NCBI GenBank assembly: GCA_028386065.3 | Contig: JAKUCV010003644.1 | Coordinates: 1 to 64,000 of the forward strand | DNA length: 64,000 bases | Reading direction: 5' to 3' | From: Turnera subulata | Taxonomy: Eukaryota > Streptophyta > Magnoliopsida > Malpighiales > Passifloraceae | Made by a program: the position numbers and the translations under genes | Notes under the pieces: model-generated | Seen by the model: the letters and a program-made list of their open reading frames with translations, nothing else | What the model was told of the DNA's origin: nothing | Database searches by the model: none | Part shown: positions 58,040 to 64,000 of the stretch, in pieces | How the letters are laid out: the number at the start of each line of letters is the position of its first letter | Numbering within the stretch: position 1 is the stretch's first letter

Positions 58040-59564
58040 TGTTAGTGTAATATGCCCAAAAGCCAATCATGGATGATTATTTGTAGTTATGTATACGCAT
58101 TAAGGTTATTCCAATAAGTACCGTTTATGAGATAAACGCTTGCACATACTTATAACCCTAGAATATTTCATATTCTTAAATTGTCCCTAGTCGATTATTA
58201 TTATGGATGGGTTGTAATAATAAATTAAGACTAGCGTATGTTGAGAATTGCATATGTTATATGAATTCAACATACGGGTACAAATTAGAGAATTTGTGGA
58301 CTGGACCGACCCACATAAGAACGCTACATGGAACGTTATATGTTTTGTCGATAGCGGTTCTTATAATGTATTGTCCTTAGACCTGTGATCATCAAGGTTC
58401 CCAACATGTGAGTCATATGCTTTGATATTACTCCTGGTCATCCGTAACTGGATAGACGTAAGGGTAATCATTGGGTATATGATGAGTGTGTAGTGGGTTT
58501 TGTATGATCCAGAGGGGATTCGTCCAACCCATATAACGGGCATATTATCACAATGTTTCTTGATAGAGTTGAACCGTAAATGCATGGCCATGCTCGGATA
58601 ATGATATATGATATCATTGGTATCCGTTTTACCGGTTAACTCGAGGATCAAGAAATCGAGATTAAACATATGCGAGATTGACATATTCCATGTCTCGTGT
58701 TTAATCTTGATAATGGGACGAAAGGATGATGACATGTTCCGAGGCACGTGGAATCAGAATTGATCTTGTCGTTCGGGTGGCAATGATGTGTTGCTAGACG
58801 CCGCTCTTTGCTTATAATTGTAAAATGAGATTTTACGATTATTGTCGAACGTACCTACAGGGTCACACACATACAGCCGTTGATTCGAGCAGGTGGTTGA
58901 ACCGTGGTTGGACCATGGTTGAACCAAGGTGTGGTTGGACTGCGGTTGGACCGTGGTTGGACCAGGGTCGTTTTTGGGCTGGTCTGGTTCACTAAATGTC
59001 AGATTTTTGAACCAAAACATGCTGAGTTGTGTTGATAATGCTTAGTGGGAAACATGATTATGTGGAGACATAATCATGTTGCTTAGTGGACCACCATGTT
59101 GGCCATTAACTCCACTAATGCATTATGCCTTTGAGGGTTGAGTGATCAGATCACTATTGCTCATCTTCTTCCTCACACACACTTGTTCTTGAGAGATTTC
59201 TCAGAGCTTGAGAAGAGTTCTTGAGTGGTTTGAAAAAAATGAGAGAAAAACACCACACACAAAAGCTCCCGGAAACCTGTTGCTAGCACACCAGTTTAGG
59301 AGAGCTCGGGTTGAAGTCGTGAGAGGTTCTTCAACCGGTTACAGCGGTTCGTGTAGATACCGTAGAGGGGTGAGGCTTTTGTCTGGCTCTAGCTGATTCG
59401 GTTCTACAGTTGGGTGAAAGACCTCAACCGTTACAGGTATGAAAAATTGTTATTCGGTTTAGCTCCCTTCACATGGATCCTCCATGTGTATCCGGTATTT
59501 TCGCTGCGCATACATGTTGTATTTTGTGCTTTTGATTGTCAATTGCATGAACTGGATACTAACA
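58040..59564 (+). repeat. 5' LTR of the Tork-like element
   Basis: It begins TGTTAGTGTAA and ends GGATACTAACA, with inverted ends TGTTAGT/ACTAACA. It contains repeated GGTTGGACCGTGGTTG words at 58890-58965. The five bases outside are ATTCA. Confidence 0.8.
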
Positions 59565-59565
59565 G

Positions 59566-59577
59566 TGGTAGCGGAGC
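59566..59577 (+). other. Primer-binding site, Tork-like element
   Basis: TGGTAGCGGAGC one base after the LTR, identical to the sites at 2592 and 21348. Confidence 0.75.
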
Positions 59578-59933
59578 TACTTGTGAAGCTCTAAACTGAA
59601 TTCATGTTCATATGTTACATGTGATGTAGCTTGAACTTGTTTAGGTATATATGATATGCTGGAATTGTTTTTAGTATATGAGATATGCTGAATTTATATA
59701 TGCATATGTTTCATATGTTTTTAGTATATATACATGATATGTTCTATGTGATAAAGCATGATCATGTTATATTGTATTCAATTGTGTATATGTGATATAT
59801 ATGTTGTTGAGGTTGTTTTGTCAAAAGTGTTTTGACAACAAGAACTTGATTGGTATGTGATATCAATCAAGATGTTTTTGGTAGAAAGTCGAATGAGTTC
59901 GACAAGGGTGCTTGAAAGGTATATGATACCTAC

Positions 59934-60439
59934 AACATTGATGTTTAAGCTTCAACATCGATGTTCTCTTAGGTCGATTGTCGACCGAGAGGTCAAAACA
60001 TCGATGTTTAAGTGTTAACATCGATGTTCTATGCACTCGGAAACCTCCAACATCGATGTTTTGAGGGTTCGGAGACCTCCAACATCGATGTTTGATAGTC
60101 AACATCGATGTTTTGAGGGTTTGGCAACCTCCAACATCGATGTTTGAGTGTCAACATCGATGTTTTGCAGATTCGCAAACTCCAAACATCGATGTTGAAG
60201 GGTTCAACATTGATGTTGTGGACAGTAACTTCAACTGCGAATTCAAGGCAGAAGGAGGCCGAATTGGTGTCTAGCCTGAACAGAAAGGTTGTAGCCCTAC
60301 TTCTTAGCTTTCCAAGGACACCAAGTTTGCACAAATCCGAGCTCTACAGCTCTGGATATGACCGAAATACTAAGTGCTGCCAGGTAGTTGGGAGAATCAG
60401 ATTCTCAAAACATCGATGTTCAAGTAAGACATCGATATT
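59934..60439 (+). repeat. Array of AACATCGATGTT palindromes in the copia leader
   Basis: Ten perfect copies of the 12-bp palindrome start at 59954, 59997, 60017, 60049, 60081, 60101, 60133, 60153, 60185 and 60409. Near-copies lie at 59934, 60206 and 60428. From 59997 to 60206 the starts are 20, 32, 32, 20, 32, 20, 32 and 21 bases apart, largely a 52-bp period of paired palindromes. The array sits in the untranslated leader between the primer site and gag. Function unknown. Confidence 0.95.
60228..60390 (+). repeat. Shared module, copia-leader copy
   Basis: GAAGGAGGCCGAATTGGTGT, TACTTCTTAGCTTTCCAAGG, GACACCAAG and CTACAGCTCTGGATATGA occur in order. The same order is found at about 14940-15110 and 41800-41945 inside family A LTRs, which belong to a different element type. 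Confidence 0.75.
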
Positions 60440-61005
60440 CACATGTATTTTTGGTTTCAAACTTACATGACATCAATTTATGATTTATCAAGAACAAGCA
60501 TGTGATGTGTAGGAATTATATGTTGATGAAAATATTAAGTTCTTAGTTGCCTTCCATGGTAAGCACTCATCATTGCTTAGATCAACACTAGGTAGGTTTT
60601 GCCGAAGCAAGGTGCCTATGTTTATCCTAGCAAAGTGCGAGTGGATAATTGTAATATCTCGACCGCTTATTGTGGGTTTGGACTTAACTAAGTCATCTTA
60701 ATAGGATTAAGGACTTAGAGGCAAGGGTTGAGTAATGTCTATGAGATAGATATGGACAAAGTGTTGTTCACTCAACTATCCAAGAGTTACATGAGATGTA
60801 ATTGACAAGAGTTGTCTACCTAAATAACTATTGATATATGCGATCAGCCAAAGTTGACATATGTTGTAGTGAAATATGGATCTTGGCCTACTTATATAAT
60901 TGTCTTGATTTATGTAGTAGGAGCACATTTAATAGAATTCCTTGTTAAATGTATTTGTATGCATGACTCTTATTTGTGTGAGTTGATCATTGTTGTAGAG
61001 TATCC

Positions 61006-61833
61006 ATGGCACTAAACACTAGCACATTGTCACTGCGATCGGTCCTTGAGAAGGAAAAGTTGAACGGGAATAACTTCATGAAATGGTATCGTAACTTGAG
61101 GATTGTCCTCAAACAAGAAAAGAAATTGTATGTCCTCGAAGGACCCGTTCCGAGTGAACCGGCGCCTAGTGCACCAAGGGCAGAAAGGGATGCTTACAAG
61201 AAGCATCTAGATGATGCATTGGACATTGTTTGCCTAATGCTGGTCACCATGGACTCTGAGCTTTAGAAGCAACAAGAGAACATGGGGGCGTTCGATATGA
61301 TCGAACACCTTAAGATGCTCTTTGAGGAGCAAGCAAGGCATGAGAGGTACGAGACCACTAAGGCATTGTTCCAATGCAGAATGGCTGAATCATCTCCCGT
61401 CAGACCTTATGTGCTTAAGATGATTGGATATATCGAAAGCCTTGAGGGTCTAGGGTTTCCTTTGCAGAAGGAATTGGCTGTTGACCTTGTCCTGCAATCG
61501 TTGCCGGATAGCTACGGTCAATTTTTCATGAACTTCATTATGAACCATCTTGACAAGTCCTTGTCTGACTTGCTCAACATGTTGGGAACAGCTGAGCAAC
61601 AAATGATGGCAAGTAAATCCAATAGCATATTGATGCTTGGAGGTGGCAAAGGAAAGGGTAAAGCTAAGATGAAGAAATCCACCAAAAAATTTGGTGCATC
61701 TTCTTCACAAATGTTGAAACCTAAAGGTGGTATTGCAAAGGAAGGCGAATGCTTCCATTGCAAGAAGTCATGGCCATTGGAGACGGAACTGCCCGGTTTA
61801 TCTTCAAGAGTTGAAGAAGAAGAAGGGAAGTGA
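61006..61833 (+). pseudogene. Gag of the Tork-like copia element
   Basis: The ATG at 61006 gives MALNTSTL, then the copia gag domain (NGNNFMKWYRNLRIVL). An in-frame TAG at 61264-61266 interrupts the frame before KQQENMGAFDMI, where a Gln codon (CAG) is expected. The frame then runs on through YETTKALFQCRM, VLKMIGYIESL and LQSLPDSYGQF to a knuckle that begins CFHCKK but lacks the expected GHW...C part. It ends at 61833 in unrelated text, so the knuckle and what follows were altered by a deletion. Confidence 0.85.
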
Positions 61834-64000
61834 GAATTCCACTACAAGAACTAAGAAAGAGTAGGAGATTGGCTAAGGGTGAGATAGACCTACGTGTGGG
61901 AAATGGAGCAAGAGTTGCTGCATTAGCCTTAGGAACTTACTATCTATCCTTACCGAGTGGTTTAGTTTTGGAACTAGACGATTGCTATTATGTACCAACC
62001 ATTAGTAGGAATCTGATTTCTGTATCTTGTCTTGACAAGAAAGGATTTTCATTTGTAATAAAGGACAATTGTTGTTCCATTTATTTCAATGATGTATATT
62101 ATGGTGGTGCATATTTGAGCAATGGTTTGTATGTTCTAAACCTAGAAACCGCAATCTATAACGTTAACACGAAGAAGGTTAGAACGAATGATTCCAATGA
62201 AACGTACCTTTGGCATTGTCGTTTAGGCCATATAAACGAGACTCGTATATCTAAACTCCATAAAGATGGACTTTTAGACTCATTTGATTATGAATCATTT
62301 GAGACGTGTGAGTCGTGTTTGTTAGGCAAAATGACGAAGGCTCCTTTTACCGGTAAGGGTGAGAGAGCATCGGACTTATTAGGTCTTATACATAGTGATG
62401 TATGCGGACCTATGTCCACACAGGCTAGAGGTGGTTTTTCATACTTCATTACATTTACTGACGATTTCAGTAGATATGGCTACGTGTATCTAATGAGACA
62501 CAAGTCAGAATCCTTTGAAAAGTTCAAAGAATTCAAGAATGAAGTACAGAATCAACTCGGTAAAAGTATTAAGATGCTTCGATCAGATCGAGGAGGTGAA
62601 TACTTAGACCGAGAATTCCTCGACCATCTAAAAGAGTGTGGTATAGTATCACAGCTCACTCCGCCGGGTACGCCTCAATGGAATGGTGTATCCGAAAGGA
62701 GGAATAGAACCTTGTTGGACATGGTTCGTTCGATGATGAGTCAAGTTGACCTTCCTCCTTCGTTTTGGGGACATGCATTATTGAGTGCAGCTTTTACACT
62801 AAACCGTGTTCCATCTAAATCCGTCGAAAAGACACCATATGAGATATGGACTGGGAAGCATCCTAATTTGTCTTTTATGAGAATTTGGGGTTGTGAGGCT
62901 TACGTAAAACGTGAAGCTTCGGATAAACTCGACCCTAAATCGGACAAGTGCCTCTTTGTAGGATACCCTAAGGAAACGAAAGGGTATTATTTCTATAATC
63001 CTTTAGAGCATAAAGTGTTTGTGGCTCGGACTGCTATTTTTCTAGAAAGGGAATTTATTTCTAGAAGAATCAGTGGGAGAAAAGTAGAACTCGAAGAAGT
63101 TCGAGAGATAGAGGCTGAGATGGAACAGGGGCAGGAACCACAAGAAGTTGTGGATGAGATTCCTGTGCCTGTGACACATGGACCGCGTAGGTCGGATAGG
63201 ACTCGGTATGAGCCTGAGAGATATGGATTTCTCATGACTCATGCTGGAGACGTGATGCTCATAGATGAGGATGAGCCCACTTCCTATCAGCAGGCCATTA
63301 CGGGTCCGGACTCTAAGAAGTGGCTAGAGGCCATGTATTCGGAAATGGAATCCATGTACGAAAACAAGGTATGGACCTTGGTTGATCCACCCGAGGGGGT
63401 AAAACCCATTGGGTGCAAATGGGTCTTTAAGAGAAAGACCGACATAGATGGTAATGTGATTACCTATAAAGGGCGATTGGTTGCGAAAGGTTTCAAGCAA
63501 GTTCATGGTATTGACTATGATGAAACTTTCTCACCAGTTGCCATGGTTAAATCCATCCGGATTCTATTGGCTATAGCGGTATACTATGATTATGAGATAT
63601 GGCAAATGGATGTCAAAACCGCCTTCCTTAACGGGAATCTTTTAGAGGATGTGTACATGACACAGCCTGAAGGTTTTGTCAATCCAAAGAATGCCAATAT
63701 GGTATGCAAGTTGTAGAGATCCATTTATAGATTGAAGCAAGCTTCTAGGAGTTGGAATCTTCGTTTTAATGATGTAATCAAAGAGTTTGGTTTCATCAAG
63801 AACAAAGATGAACCATGTGTTTACAAGAAGGTTAGTGGGAGCACCATTGTTTTCTTCTTGTTGTATGTTGACTACTTCTTGCTCATTGGGAATGACATTC
63901 CGACACTACAGTCCGTAAAGACTTGGTTAGGAAAGAATTTCTCGATGAAGGACTTAGAAGAAGCTGCCTATGTGTTAGGTATAAAGATCTATAGAGATAG
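61830..64000 (+). pseudogene. Pol of the Tork-like copia element (partial)
   Basis: It opens in the protease C-terminal part (VGNGARVAAL); the active-site DTGA region is missing. Integrase: WHCRLGHI...CESCLLGK zinc region, SDVCGPM, FTDDFSRYGYVY, RSDRGGEYLD and the Glu region PQWNGVSERRNRTL. The RT begins at EAMYSEMESMYENKVWTLV and has YDETFSPVAMVKS and IWQMDVKTAFLNG. A TAG at 63714-63716 falls before RSIYRLKQASRSWN, where Gln is expected, and YGLKQ is changed to YRLKQ. The catalytic box reads YVDY near 63868 instead of YVDD. The frame continues to the window edge. Confidence 0.88.

Larger units (their letters stand above)
58040..64000 (+). mobile_element. Ty1/copia element, Tork/TNT1-like, runs off the right edge
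   Basis: It has a 1525-bp 5' LTR, a primer-binding site, a long leader with a palindrome array, gag, and pol through integrase into RT. Domain order integrase before RT is copia. The text NGARVAALALGTY, LYVLNLE, ETCESCLLGKMTKAPF and DETFSPVA is of TNT1/Tork style. The 3' LTR is outside the window. Inactivating changes: TAG in gag, loss of the protease active-site region, TAG in RT and YVDD changed to YVDY. It starts where the Sirevirus homology stops, so it probably inserted into that element; the distal target copy is not in view. Confidence 0.88.

Noticed and set aside
59934..60439. CRISPR-like array
   Set aside because: The repeats are short palindromes with similar spacers inside a plant retrotransposon leader, and no cas genes exist in such genomes.

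Overview
The window looks like nuclear DNA of a flowering plant, most likely a eudicot. The evidence is two intron-bearing genes of plant-specific families (a CASP-like membrane protein and an LSD1-type zinc-finger protein) surrounded by plant lineages of Ty1/copia, Ty3/gypsy, L1 and Mutator-like elements. The species cannot be named from the sequence. Most of the window is transposon sequence stacked by repeated insertion. One 426-base assembly gap (Ns) lies at 32701-33126.

Layout. 1-441 is the terminal piece of an LTR. 1739-12473 is a minus-strand L1-type LINE flanked by a 9-bp target duplication. It is split by a young, nearly intact 5.3-kb chromovirus of Reina type (2285-7573, 305-bp LTRs with two visible differences). 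12.5-20.1 kb is old debris: a decayed LTR, then an LTR of a family called A here, split by a small non-autonomous LTR element called B (15382-19174). 20119-24049 is the 5' part of a Sirevirus-like copia element cut off inside integrase. 24273-33929 is a decayed Tekay/Del-like chromovirus whose 5' LTR was hit by another solo LTR holding the N gap.

The only clear host genes sit in a small island at about 34.3-40.4 kb, both on the minus strand: a three-exon CASP-like gene (209 codons predicted) and a six-coding-exon LSD1 gene (169 codons predicted). Both join in frame with canonical GT-AG introns.

40891-64000 is again nested elements: a family A 3' LTR and internal piece, interrupted by a minus-strand Sirevirus (43928 to at least 58039) with a long acidic ORF after pol. 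That ORF is interrupted by a solo LTR carrying a 5S-rRNA-like segment (46662-52549, duplication TCATC), which is itself interrupted by a Mutator-like element with about 100-bp terminal inverted repeats (47338-49645, 9-bp duplication). From 58040 a Tork/TNT1-like copia element runs off the right edge. Its protease start is deleted, its RT motif is YVDY instead of YVDD, and its leader carries a periodic array of the perfect palindrome AACATCGATGTT.

No operon-like or cooperative gene system is visible. The most unusual signals are the palindrome array, a sequence module of about 140 bp shared by unrelated elements, the 5S-like segment in an LTR, and a non-standard primer-binding site shared by several families.
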